In this document: piece by piece, positions 26,839-34,676 of the stretch
Layout of the letters: every line of letters begins with the position of its first letter
Position numbering within the stretch: the stretch's first letter is position 1
From: Empedobacter stercoris
GTDB taxonomy: Bacteria > Bacteroidota > Bacteroidia > Flavobacteriales > Weeksellaceae
Length of the DNA stretch: 64,000 nt
Strand: one strand, 5' to 3'
NCBI RefSeq assembly: GCF_965137335.1
Contig: NZ_CBCRZD010000002.1
Notes under the pieces: model-generated
Seen by the model: the letters and a program-made list of their open reading frames with translations, nothing else
Database searches by the model: none
What the model was told of the DNA's origin: nothing
Made by a program: the position numbers and the translations under genes

Positions 26839-27132
26839 ATGTCAAACTTATTGTACACACATTCAAAGAAAGATTTAGAAGCTATTGTAGAAATAGTTAT
26901 TGAACGATTAAGAAAAATGGATGTTTCCGAAACAACAAAGGATATTCCAGATGATGACCGACTTACTCAAAAAGAAGCTGCAAGATTACTTAATATTAGT
27001 GTAGTTACCCTTATAGATTGGAAAAAGAAAGGACTTGTTCCATTTTATCAAGTTCAAAGATCAATTTTTTACAGCAAAAAAGAATTAATTGAAATTGCTC
27101 AGAAGAATAGAAATCTATTTAATAAAAAATAA
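26839..27132 (+). CDS. Excisionase-like helix-turn-helix protein
   Basis: A 97-residue DNA-binding protein. LTQKEAARLLNISVVTLIDWKKKGLVPFYQ (about residues 43-72) is a MerR/excisionase-type winged HTH (HTH_17), followed by the wing IFYSKKELIEI. Proteins of this type next to tyrosine integrases usually act as recombination directionality factors or regulators of excision. It stands 113 bp after the membrane protein gene in an AT-rich gap that probably holds its promoter, and a 9-bp hairpin follows. Confidence 0.85.
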   Translation: MSNLLYTHSKKDLEAIVEIVIERLRKMDVSETTKDIPDDDRLTQKEAARLLNISVVTLIDWKKKGLVPFYQVQRSIFYSKKELIEIAQKNRNLFNKK

Positions 27133-27158
27133 TCTCTATATGCTAGAAAATAAAAAAA

Positions 27159-27180
27159 GAGTTTAATCCCCATTAAACTC
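27159..27180. terminator. Hairpin after the excisionase-like gene
   Basis: Perfect 9-bp stem GAGTTTAAT / ATTAAACTC (27159-27167, 27172-27180), loop CCCC. The T tract is weak on the + strand and strong on the - strand. Confidence 0.5.
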
Positions 27181-27263
27181 TCATTTATACAAATAACTTG
27201 CGTTATGTTTTGCCTAAATTCTATGGCAAAGATAAGACATAACAATTAATCACACAACTTATT

Positions 27264-28517
27264 ATGAACTTAGATTCTGCCGAATTTATTCGAGTGGGCA
27301 CGTCATATTTTGCTATAATTGAACGTCCTACCATCTCAAAAGACACCGAGAAAATAATGATTTCTTGGAACAAAGAAACCATTGTAAACGATTTAGGCAA
27401 AGATTATATCTCCGCCATTAAAAAGTATTACGGATTTTGCTGTATTCCTCAACATATCAATTACGAGCGTGAAGTTGGAGACTTCTACAACATCTACCAT
27501 CCTTTAGACTATGATATTGAAATTGAATCAGAAATTAATTTGCAAGAATTACAATCAAAGATTCCTTATACACTTCAATATATCAAACATATTTTCGGAG
27601 AACAATATTTATTAGGGGTAGATTATCTGAAAATATTATTAGAAAATCCAACACAAATTTTACCTGTTCTTGTATTAGTTTCCTCAGAACGGGAAACAGG
27701 GAAAAGTACATTTTTGAAATGGCTTCGAAAAATTTTCTCTTTCAATGCAACTTTTATTAATGCCGATTCATTTGTAAACAACTTCAATTCTGACTTGAAT
27801 GGAAAATTACTTGTCCTAGTTGACGAAATCATTACAGACAATCAACAAGTAACAGAACGAATTAAATTTCTAAGTACAGCCGATCGAAACAAGATTGAAA
27901 GCAAAGGAAAAGATAAAGAAGAAGTAGAGTCATTCTACAAATTCGTGATGACTTCTAACTTTGAAAAGAACTTTATCAAAATCGATAAGAAAGAAACTCG
28001 ATTTTGGGTTCGAAAAATTCCTTCAATTATTAAAAACCCTGAATTTGACAAGCATTTATACAAGGAAATCCCTTTCTTTTTGAACTACTTAGTACGAATT
28101 CATCATTCTACACCAAAGCAAACTCGAATGTGGTTTACACCAGAACAAATTCGAACAAAAGCATTAGCAAGATTAATGGATTATGAAAATGAAAATGCGA
28201 AACAAAAAGTATTTGAAATTTTAAATGAAATTCATGAAAATTTTAATGAGGATGAAATATTAATTGCTCCGAAGGATATTCAATCTATTTCTAAACGAAT
28301 TCATGGACGAAACTCGATTGAAATTAATGAAGCAAGAAACGTATTAAAAACTCTAAACTTAACCCCTTCTAATAATTCAAATAAATATGAAGGATATGAA
28401 TATTTACCACATGGTGAATTCGTAAAAATTGATCGAAAAGGAAGATATTATTCTATCATTTTCAGCGAAATACGTCATTTTTTTGATGACAGTGATGACA
28501 GCCTTGTAACTATTTGA
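27264..28517 (+). CDS. Primase-helicase family protein (DUF5906-like)
   Basis: A 417-residue P-loop ATPase of the phage/plasmid replicative helicase group (DUF5906/VapE-like). Walker A SSERETGKST is at 140-149, Walker B LLVLVDE at 182-188; the following sensor region FYKFVMTSNFEKNFI (~216-230) and an Arg-finger-like KKETRFWVRKIP fit SF3-type helicases. The C-terminal ~130 residues are winged-helix-like. It likely unwinds the element's origin together with the primase downstream. The end of the gene runs into the GATGAC repeat cluster, so the last codons are themselves part of the iteron array. Confidence 0.82.
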   Translation: MNLDSAEFIRVGTSYFAIIERPTISKDTEKIMISWNKETIVNDLGKDYISAIKKYYGFCCIPQHINYEREVGDFYNIYHPLDYDIEIESEINLQELQSKIPYTLQYIKHIFGEQYLLGVDYLKILLENPTQILPVLVLVSSERETGKSTFLKWLRKIFSFNATFINADSFVNNFNSDLNGKLLVLVDEIITDNQQVTERIKFLSTADRNKIESKGKDKEEVESFYKFVMTSNFEKNFIKIDKKETRFWVRKIPSIIKNPEFDKHLYKEIPFFLNYLVRIHHSTPKQTRMWFTPEQIRTKALARLMDYENENAKQKVFEILNEIHENFNEDEILIAPKDIQSISKRIHGRNSIEINEARNVLKTLNLTPSNNSNKYEGYEYLPHGEFVKIDRKGRYYSIIFSEIRHFFDDSDDSLVTI

Positions 28518-28686
28518 TATATAATAAAATACTGTCATCAAAATCGTCATCAAACCGTCATCAAAATTTAGTTTGATGACAGAATTAGGAAAATAAAATT
28601 TGAGTTTGATGATTGATGACAAAGTGATGACGGCTTATTAAGCTGAATTACATTTAATTACAAGCTTCTGTCATCAATCATCAAAA
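28480..28686. repeat. Iteron-like cluster of GTCATCA / TGATGAC, putative replication origin
   Basis: About eleven copies of a TGATGA(C) heptamer in both orientations within ~205 bp, several as TTTGATGACA or CGTCATCAAA: about 28482, 28493, 28533, 28545, 28556, 28573, 28608, 28613, 28625, 28669 and 28675. Irregular spacing, many 11-12 bp apart (one helical turn). It lies between the helicase and primase genes. Confidence 0.65.
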
Positions 28687-28714
28687 ATTTCGTAAAATCT
28701 CAACCGTACAAAAA

Positions 28715-29563
28715 ATGAATTGTAAAATGATAAACGAGCAAATTAGAATGATTGATTATTTAGCTCAAAAAGACATTTATCCAATAAGTAGTAAACAGAA
28801 TATTTTTTGGTTTTTAAGTCCATTCCGAAATGAAAAAACAGCTTCTTTTAAAGTGGATAATTCTACGAATCGTTTTTATGATTTTGGAGAAGGTTTTGGA
28901 GGAACTTTAATAGATTTAATTTCTAAGCTTGAAAATATTTCTATCAAAGAAATAATTCAAAAATTCAATAAAAATTCTTTTTCTTTTCAAAAGCAAAATG
29001 ATTTTCAATTTGAAAAAATTGAAACAAAAAATGAATATGAGATTTTAAAACTACAAGAAATATCCTCATTTCCATTAGTTCAATATTTGGAAGAAAGAAA
29101 ATTACCTTTAGAAATTGTAAATCGATATTGTAAGGAAATTCTTTACAAATTAAATGAGAAAACATATTACGCAATTGCATTTCCAAATAATGAAAATGGA
29201 TATGAAATTCGAAATAAATATGTCAAAATGTGTTTAGTCAAAAAAGACATTTCATTGATTAAAAACAATCAAAATCATTTAAAAATTTTTGAAAGCTGGA
29301 GTGATTTTATCAGTTACCATTTTCTATTTCCTAATAACGAATTTCTTTATGATTTCTTGATATTAAATTCAATTGCTTTACTCAGAAGAAATTTAGACTT
29401 GATAAATAAATATGAATCTATTCAGACTTATTTTGATCACGATGATGCTGGAAAATCTGCAACAATTTTCTTAGAAATGGAATTAAAAACTAAAGTAAAT
29501 GATGATTCTAATTTCTATAAAAAATACAAAGATTTGAATGAATTCATAATAAAATCGTATTGA
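28715..29563 (+). CDS. DnaG-like primase with CHC2-like fold and Toprim domain
   Basis: A 282-residue primase. Residues ~28-68 (NIFWFLSPFRNEKTASFKVD ... FYDFGEGFGGTLIDL) follow the CHC2 zinc-domain pattern of DnaG, but the zinc-ligand cysteines and histidine are not there; the whole protein has only three scattered cysteines. A Toprim domain follows, with the metal motif YFDHDDAGK at 239-247 and the C-terminal KYKDLNE typical of Bacteroides element primases. It probably lays primers at the adjacent iteron region for element replication. The start follows the repeat cluster by about 30 bp. Confidence 0.82.
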   Translation: MNCKMINEQIRMIDYLAQKDIYPISSKQNIFWFLSPFRNEKTASFKVDNSTNRFYDFGEGFGGTLIDLISKLENISIKEIIQKFNKNSFSFQKQNDFQFEKIETKNEYEILKLQEISSFPLVQYLEERKLPLEIVNRYCKEILYKLNEKTYYAIAFPNNENGYEIRNKYVKMCLVKKDISLIKNNQNHLKIFESWSDFISYHFLFPNNEFLYDFLILNSIALLRRNLDLINKYESIQTYFDHDDAGKSATIFLEMELKTKVNDDSNFYKKYKDLNEFIIKSY

Positions 29564-29812
29564 AAGAATCTCAAGAATGATTGCTTATGAATATAAGCAA
29601 GAGGGTACTGCGATAAATCGCAATACAAATATAAACTCCTGTAATACAAATGTTTAAAAACACACAATTTCTAACAAGATGGATAACACAAAATCTAAAT
29701 CATTAAATAACAATATCTTAAATATTAAATTGATGGAGAAAAATTATTTTTTTTAATGGATAATAAATATCAATAAATACACACCTACCCCTTTCATATA
29801 AAGACTTAGAAC
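29564..29812. other. Structured intergenic region before the mobilization gene
   Basis: Two short hairpins follow the primase gene: TTGCTTAT/ATAAGCAA (29581-29588, 29593-29600) and TGCGAT/ATCGCA around 29609-29622. The second contains the motif CAAGAGGGTACTGCGA (29599-29614), repeated almost exactly at 30935-30949. Position upstream of a mobilization gene makes an oriT possible. Confidence 0.4.
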
Positions 29813-30400
29813 ATGGATAATAAGAAGAATAAGATAAAAACATATAAAAACCTTAAAATTTCAGATAATGCTAAGGTTATTTTAGATAAAACAAAAAGAA
29901 AATTCAATACAAATACTTATGATGAATTAATTATATCAATGTGTGAGTTTTTTAGACAAAATAATATAACTCCTTCAACAAAAATAGAAAGAAGCTTGAA
30001 TGATAATATTATTAAATTAACTTCTAAATTTGAAGCAAGAGATAAATCTTTAAGAAGTTTTATTGGACGAATAGAAAGTGAATTCTTGAAGAAAATGAAT
30101 TTAAATCTCCACAAATTATTACTCTTACATGAAGAAGAATTTAAACAAAAAGTTCTTGAAGAAAGCAATAATAAAGATGATGAACAAAACTCAAATAATA
30201 ACGATGAGAAAATTGAAGCATTAGAAAAACAAATTAAAAGATTGAATCTAATTATCTCGGAAAAGACAATAGAAATTCAAGAAACTAATAATAAATATCA
30301 TACACTTTACAAACGTTTTCAAATTAAAAAGTCAACTTTTTCAGAAGATAAATACATTATTGAATTATCGAAATCTGACTATGAAAATTTATATAACTAA
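29813..30400 (+). CDS. BfmA/BtgA-family mobilization protein
   Basis: A 195-residue basic protein matching the BfmA/BtgA accessory mobilization proteins of Bacteroidota: an N-terminal ribbon-helix-helix-like part (YKNLKISDNAKVILDKTKRKFNTNTYDELIISMCEFF), a central helical part, and a long coiled coil (EKIEALEKQIKRLNLIISEKTIEIQETNN, ~140-170). Relatives bind oriT and assist a relaxase (BmgA/BtgB). No relaxase gene is visible beside it, so transfer would need one from elsewhere. Its stop overlaps the convergent gene by 4 bp. Confidence 0.82.
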   Translation: MDNKKNKIKTYKNLKISDNAKVILDKTKRKFNTNTYDELIISMCEFFRQNNITPSTKIERSLNDNIIKLTSKFEARDKSLRSFIGRIESEFLKKMNLNLHKLLLLHEEEFKQKVLEESNNKDDEQNSNNNDEKIEALEKQIKRLNLIISEKTIEIQETNNKYHTLYKRFQIKKSTFSEDKYIIELSKSDYENLYN

Positions 30401-30891
30401 GTTAATTCCATTTTTTTGAATTGAAGAATTAATGATTTTTCATACCATTCTTTCGTAATATACTTCATTTGATAAACTTGAAATACTTCAAAATTTAATA
30501 AATCTTGAAGAAAAAAATCAAATAAAGGATGTGATTGCTTATCAATGCATATATTCTTATAAAGTTCCGAAATCATTTGATTATGAGAGTCTTTATTTAT
30601 CTTAAATTTCATCAACATAGCTAAATAGAACTCATATTTCAAAGGAATAAATTGTAGAATAGAAAACTTTTCATTATCTGACAATTCATTCAAAAGCCTA
30701 CTATTTAAGTAGTCAAAGAATAGATTAGTATCTTCTACTTGAAAAAATTCTATTAATCTATCAGAAATAGAAGTCATCGTAATTCCTTCTAGAGTTTCAA
30801 ATTTAGGAGTTTCAAATTGATCAAACAGAAACAAATTGATAATTGATTTTAACGCTTTGTTTTTTGTAAGTTTTATTGATTCGTTTTCCAT
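30397..30891 (-). CDS. Hypothetical helical protein
   Basis: A 164-residue soluble, probably all-helical protein with no motif I recognise (ENESIKLTKNKALKSIINLFLFDQFETPKFETL...). It is the first of two minus-strand genes in an otherwise + strand island, and converges with the bfmA-like gene with a 4-bp overlap. Its promoter would lie in the structured region 30892-31117. Function unknown. Confidence 0.55.
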   Translation of the reverse strand: MENESIKLTKNKALKSIINLFLFDQFETPKFETLEGITMTSISDRLIEFFQVEDTNLFFDYLNSRLLNELSDNEKFSILQFIPLKYEFYLAMLMKFKINKDSHNQMISELYKNICIDKQSHPLFDFFLQDLLNFEVFQVYQMKYITKEWYEKSLILQFKKMELT

Positions 30892-30931
30892 GCTATTGTA
30901 GATAAAAGTAGCGTGGAACTAAATACAATCC

Positions 30932-31051
30932 GTTCAAGAGGTACTGCGAAGAACCCTAAACCCAGAAAGACTTAGCCCACGCCATATATAGACATGGGCG
31001 TAAGCCTATCGAAGATTTTAGGTTTATAGAAGATTCGCAGTTTTCTTGAAC
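30932..31051. repeat. 120-nt imperfect palindrome (structured RNA, oriT or recombination site)
   Basis: Outer arms 30932-30962 (GTTCAAGAGGTACTGCGAAG...) and 31021-31051 (...AGATTCGCAGTTTTCTTGAAC) are ~31-nt imperfect reverse complements; an inner GC-rich palindrome CTTAGCCCACGCC...GGGCGTAAG lies at 30971-31004. GC content is clearly higher than in the flanks. It sits between two minus-strand genes and holds no ORF. Confidence 0.65.
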
Positions 31052-31117
31052 CAAATTTCGAAAGCTTACGCGTACGTAATTATTATTTTAATAGTGTAAA
31101 ATTAATTAAAATTTTAC

Positions 31118-31648
31118 TTATTGCGTATTATATTGTTTGTAAATAATGTTTAATGCATCTCGTTGTTTTTCAGTAAGATTTCCATATGATATAAAATTTT
31201 CTTTTACACTTTTAATAAAATCGGTATTGCTATTTCGGTTTTCCATCCTATCAATCAAATCATTTATTTTTTGAAGTTTTTTTGTGAATTCATAACTAGT
31301 AAAATTTGTAAATTTTTGGTTGATATCTAACTTCCATTTTAATCTACCTTGACTTAGATTTCTTTTTAATCGAATATTTTTGTAGAAATCATAATCTTTT
31401 GTAGTTATCACATTATTTTTAAGTAAATAATCTAAAGCATACATGTTTAAGCTATTTTGTTTATCTTTTCTCAAATGCTGTATTGATAGTATTATATTAT
31501 CACCAGTAGTTATTCCTAAAAATTGATTAACACATTCATTTCCTACTTCAGTTATAACTCCATTAATTTTATTTTTTATCACACATATATTGTGTATTTG
31601 CTGAGTACATAAACATTTTTGAGTTTCTTTCGAATAATAGATATACAA
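31118..31648 (-). CDS. Hypothetical protein, 5' end apparently frameshifted
   Basis: A stretch of ~176 codons opening only at a TTG. The frame remains open upstream and reads N-Y-T-E-S-K-D-W-A-N-A-K-N-E-W-S-F-L before Y-I-Y-Y-S, which looks like genuine protein. A good ATG at 31728 begins MNKRLKLIEEITQ in another frame, and a single-base shift near 31690 would join them into a ~203-aa protein. Visible features: a paired cysteine segment CLCTQQIHNICVI, then VGNECVNQFLG, suggesting a small metal site, and a helical C-terminus ending in LTEKQRDALNIIYKQY. Similar small proteins occur on flavobacterial elements; function unknown. It is either a recent pseudogene or a base error. Confidence 0.5.
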   Translation of the reverse strand: MYIYYSKETQKCLCTQQIHNICVIKNKINGVITEVGNECVNQFLGITTGDNIILSIQHLRKDKQNSLNMYALDYLLKNNVITTKDYDFYKNIRLKRNLSQGRLKWKLDINQKFTNFTSYEFTKKLQKINDLIDRMENRNSNTDFIKSVKENFISYGNLTEKQRDALNIIYKQYNTQ

Positions 31649-31836
31649 GAAAGACCATTCATTTTTTGCATTTGCCCAATCTTTAGATTCTGTGTAATTT
31701 CTTCAATTAGTTTTAGTCTTTTATTCATTGTGTTAGCGTTTAATTGTAAATTTAATAAATTATCAAAATCATTTGCTCTGCAAGATTTTCCGTAAATTTG
31801 AAATCAATATACCGATAAGTTAACAACTAACTATTA

Positions 31837-34536
31837 ATGAAAAAAGCAGAAATTCAACAAAATCTACATACACTATCTCAAAACATTGATCAAGAGAACT
31901 TTATTTATGATTTCTTATCATCATTTGGGTTGTCTAAAACTACAATAACTCGTCTTAAAAAAGGAGATTATAACCTTTCTAAAGTTGATGGAGAATTGTT
32001 TTATAAAGGAAAAATATTTTTCAAAGTAGAAAAAGAAGCTAATCTTTTAAATCTGATTGATGAGTTAGCAAAAGACGAAAAAATCAAGAAACAAAAACCT
32101 CGTTTTATTGTTGTAACTGATTTTAAATATGTTTTAGCTGTTGACACCAAATTAGGGAACAATAAAGAGTTTCCAATTGAAGAATTAGGTGAACAGACTG
32201 ATTTTTTTCTACCACTCTCTGGTGCTGAGATTTACCGCGTAAGTAATGACAACAAACTAGATCGTGATGCAGCTTATAAGTTAGGCGAATTGTATGATAT
32301 TTTGGTGGTTGACAATCCTGATTGGATTGCACAAGGGAGTCATCAATTAAATATCTTCTTATCGCGTTTGTTATTTTGTTTTTTTGCAGAGGATACTGGG
32401 ATTTTTGAAGTGAAAAGTATTTTTACAGAAACACTTGCAAATAACACCAAAAAAGATGGTTCTGATGTTGATTTATTTTTAACGACACTTTTCAAAAAAT
32501 TAAATACACCCGAAAATCAAGGAAGTTTTGAACCTCATTTTGATAAATTCCCATATGTAAATGGTGGTTTATTTCGTGATGATATTTTATGTCCTAAATT
32601 TTCGACTAAAGCTCGTCAAATTCTTTTGGATTCGGGCGAATTAGATTGGTCCGAAATTAATCCTGATATCTTTGGTTCGATGATTCAGGCGGTTGCAGAT
32701 CCAGCCGAACGTAATAATTTGGGAATGCATTATACTTCGGTTGTTAATATTCTGAAGTTAATCAAACCTTTGTTCTTAGATGATTTGTACGAAGAGTTCG
32801 AGAAAAATAAAGGAAAAATAAAAGGATTAGAAGCTTTATTGGATAGATTAGGAAAGATTAAATTTTTTGATCCTGCGTGTGGTAGTGGAAACTTCTTGAT
32901 TATTACCTACAAAGAATTACGAAATCTCGAAATTCAAATTATCAAAGAATTATTGGATTTGAACGCGACACAACGCAAAATCTATTTTTCTGAAATTAAA
33001 CTTTCTCAGTTTTATGGGATAGAGATAAAAGATTTTGCACACGAAATGGCGATACTTTCGCTTTGGTTAGCAGAACACCAAATGAACCAGGTTTTTGAGT
33101 TAGAGTTGTTGGATTACGGAAAATCGAACCCTATCTTACCACTTAAAGAAAGTGGAAACATAACTGCTGGGAATGCAGCGCGTGTTGATTGGGAACAGGT
33201 TTGTCCTAAAAAAGAAAATGATGAAATCTACATTATTGGTAATCCACCTTATTTAGGGAGTAATATGCATTCGGATGAACAAAGAGAAGAAATGCAAAGA
33301 ATATTTAGAAGTGATAGACTAGACCGGCTTGATTATATTGGTACTTGGTTTATGTTAGGAGCTAGATATATAAAAAATACAAATGCTAAATTAGCATTTG
33401 TAACAACTAACTCTATTACTCAAGGTGTACAAGCATCATTTTTATGGAGTAGATTATTTCAAGAGAATGTATTTATACAATTTGCAGTTAAATCTTTTAA
33501 ATGGGTAAATAATGCCAAAGGTAATGCAGGGGTTACAGTTGCCATTATTGGTTTAACACCAACAGAACCAGATAAATATTATTTGTATGATGACAATATA
33601 GCTGAAAGTGTTAAATGTATTAGTCCATATCTTATTAAAAATTCTAATACGATAGTTTTTCCTCGTTCTAAACCTTTTCAACAATTACCTGCATTAGTGA
33701 TGGGTAATAAACCTGCTGATGGAGGGAATTTAATTTTAAATAAAGAAGAAGTTGATAATCTAATTAATTTATATCCTGAAAGTCAAAAATACATAAAAAC
33801 GTATATTAGTGCTGATGACTTTATAAATGGTAATTTAAGGTATTGTTTATGGATTTCTGCTGAGGAAGAGGAAGAGGCTAAAGCAATTCCATTAATAAAA
33901 GAGCGTACAGATAAGTTGTATAAATTTAGATTTGAGAGTAAAGCAAAATCAACGAGAGATTTTGCACCTTTTGATTATGCTTTTAGACAAACTTCATATA
34001 AACCAACTGATTGTATTGTAATCCCTAGACATTCCTCAGAAAAGAGAGATTATATTCCTTTAATATTTATAGATGGAAATACAATCGTATCTGATGCAAC
34101 TAATATTATTTACGACGCTCAACCTTGGTTGTTTGGAATATTACATTCAAAAATGCATATGGTATGGGTAGATGCTGTAGGAGGTAAATTAGAAACACGT
34201 TACCGTTACTCAGCGAAACTATGTTACAACACATTTCCATTTCCTACATTATCCGAGAAACAAAAAGAAACCATCAATCAATATGTATTTAGCGTATTAG
34301 ACGAACGTGCCAAATACCCAGAAAAAACAATGGCGTGGTTGTACAATCCCGAAACAATGCCTATTGGACTAAAACAAGCGCACAAAGAATTGGATTTGGC
34401 AATAGAGCAAATTTATCGTTTAGCACCTTTCCATTCAGACGAAGAACGTTTAGAATACTTATTCAAACTGTACGACGAAATGACAACAAAAGAAACTTTG
34501 TTTGCGAAGGAGAAAAAAGGGAAGAAGAAAATATAG
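31837..34536 (+). CDS. MmeI-type DNA methyltransferase (type IIG-like, nuclease motif not evident)
   Basis: An 899-residue class I SAM-dependent DNA methyltransferase with the MmeI layout: N-terminal region (1-~165), helical spacer (FLSRLLFCFFAEDTGIF ... NPDIFGSMIQAVADP, ~174-290), methylase core with motif I DPACGSG at 345-351 and motif IV NPPY at 469-472 (N6-adenine type), then a target-recognition region and C-terminus (~600-899). MmeI enzymes carry a D...E-x-K nuclease site near the N-terminus. The equivalent strand here, YKGKIFFKVEKEANL (~56-70), lacks the E-x-K spacing, so this may be a methylase-only protein. It opens the cassette 31.8-40.3 kb. A 13-bp near-perfect hairpin follows the stop. 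Confidence 0.85.
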   Translation: MKKAEIQQNLHTLSQNIDQENFIYDFLSSFGLSKTTITRLKKGDYNLSKVDGELFYKGKIFFKVEKEANLLNLIDELAKDEKIKKQKPRFIVVTDFKYVLAVDTKLGNNKEFPIEELGEQTDFFLPLSGAEIYRVSNDNKLDRDAAYKLGELYDILVVDNPDWIAQGSHQLNIFLSRLLFCFFAEDTGIFEVKSIFTETLANNTKKDGSDVDLFLTTLFKKLNTPENQGSFEPHFDKFPYVNGGLFRDDILCPKFSTKARQILLDSGELDWSEINPDIFGSMIQAVADPAERNNLGMHYTSVVNILKLIKPLFLDDLYEEFEKNKGKIKGLEALLDRLGKIKFFDPACGSGNFLIITYKELRNLEIQIIKELLDLNATQRKIYFSEIKLSQFYGIEIKDFAHEMAILSLWLAEHQMNQVFELELLDYGKSNPILPLKESGNITAGNAARVDWEQVCPKKENDEIYIIGNPPYLGSNMHSDEQREEMQRIFRSDRLDRLDYIGTWFMLGARYIKNTNAKLAFVTTNSITQGVQASFLWSRLFQENVFIQFAVKSFKWVNNAKGNAGVTVAIIGLTPTEPDKYYLYDDNIAESVKCISPYLIKNSNTIVFPRSKPFQQLPALVMGNKPADGGNLILNKEEVDNLINLYPESQKYIKTYISADDFINGNLRYCLWISAEEEEEAKAIPLIKERTDKLYKFRFESKAKSTRDFAPFDYAFRQTSYKPTDCIVIPRHSSEKRDYIPLIFIDGNTIVSDATNIIYDAQPWLFGILHSKMHMVWVDAVGGKLETRYRYSAKLCYNTFPFPTLSEKQKETINQYVFSVLDERAKYPEKTMAWLYNPETMPIGLKQAHKELDLAIEQIYRLAPFHSDEERLEYLFKLYDEMTTKETLFAKEKKGKKKI

Positions 34537-34537
34537 A

Positions 34538-34567
34538 TTTGATAAGGACACTGATGTTCTTATCAAA
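34538..34567 (+). terminator. Hairpin after the methyltransferase gene
   Basis: TTTGATAAGGACA / TGTTCTTATCAAA (34538-34550, 34555-34567), one G-T pair, loop CTGA, with no strong T tract after it. It may be an attenuator or partial terminator separating the methylase from the toxin-antitoxin pair. Confidence 0.45.
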
Positions 34568-34627
34568 TAATATTATACAGATATACAACGTTTTATATCG
34601 TATAAAAAAGTAAAATTAGTAATGCAT

Positions 34628-34663
34628 ATTTCACAGATAGACATATATGTCTATCTGTGAAAT
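34628..34663. promoter_or_regulatory. 36-bp perfect palindrome, putative operator of the HTH/Doc pair
   Basis: Each half is 18 bp, ATTTCACAGATAGACATA and its exact reverse complement, with no spacer. It ends 13 bp before the preferred start codon at 34677. A related dyad recurs inside the gene at 34979-35004. Position and symmetry suggest an autoregulatory binding site. Confidence 0.7.
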
Positions 34664-34676
34664 CAACACAAAAAAT

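Noticed and set aside
28480..28686. CRISPR-like array of GTCATCA repeats
   Set aside because: Units are only 7-10 bp, occur in both orientations and are irregularly spaced; no cas genes are nearby. An iteron cluster fits better.
30932..31051. Integron attC site
   Set aside because: The palindrome has long imperfect arms, but no integron-type integrase or cassette array is present and the arm ends do not match both core-site consensus sequences.
34647..34676. Upstream ATG of the HTH protein at 34647
   Set aside because: It would place the start codon inside a perfect palindrome and add ten residues with no family support; the ATG at 34677 is preferred.
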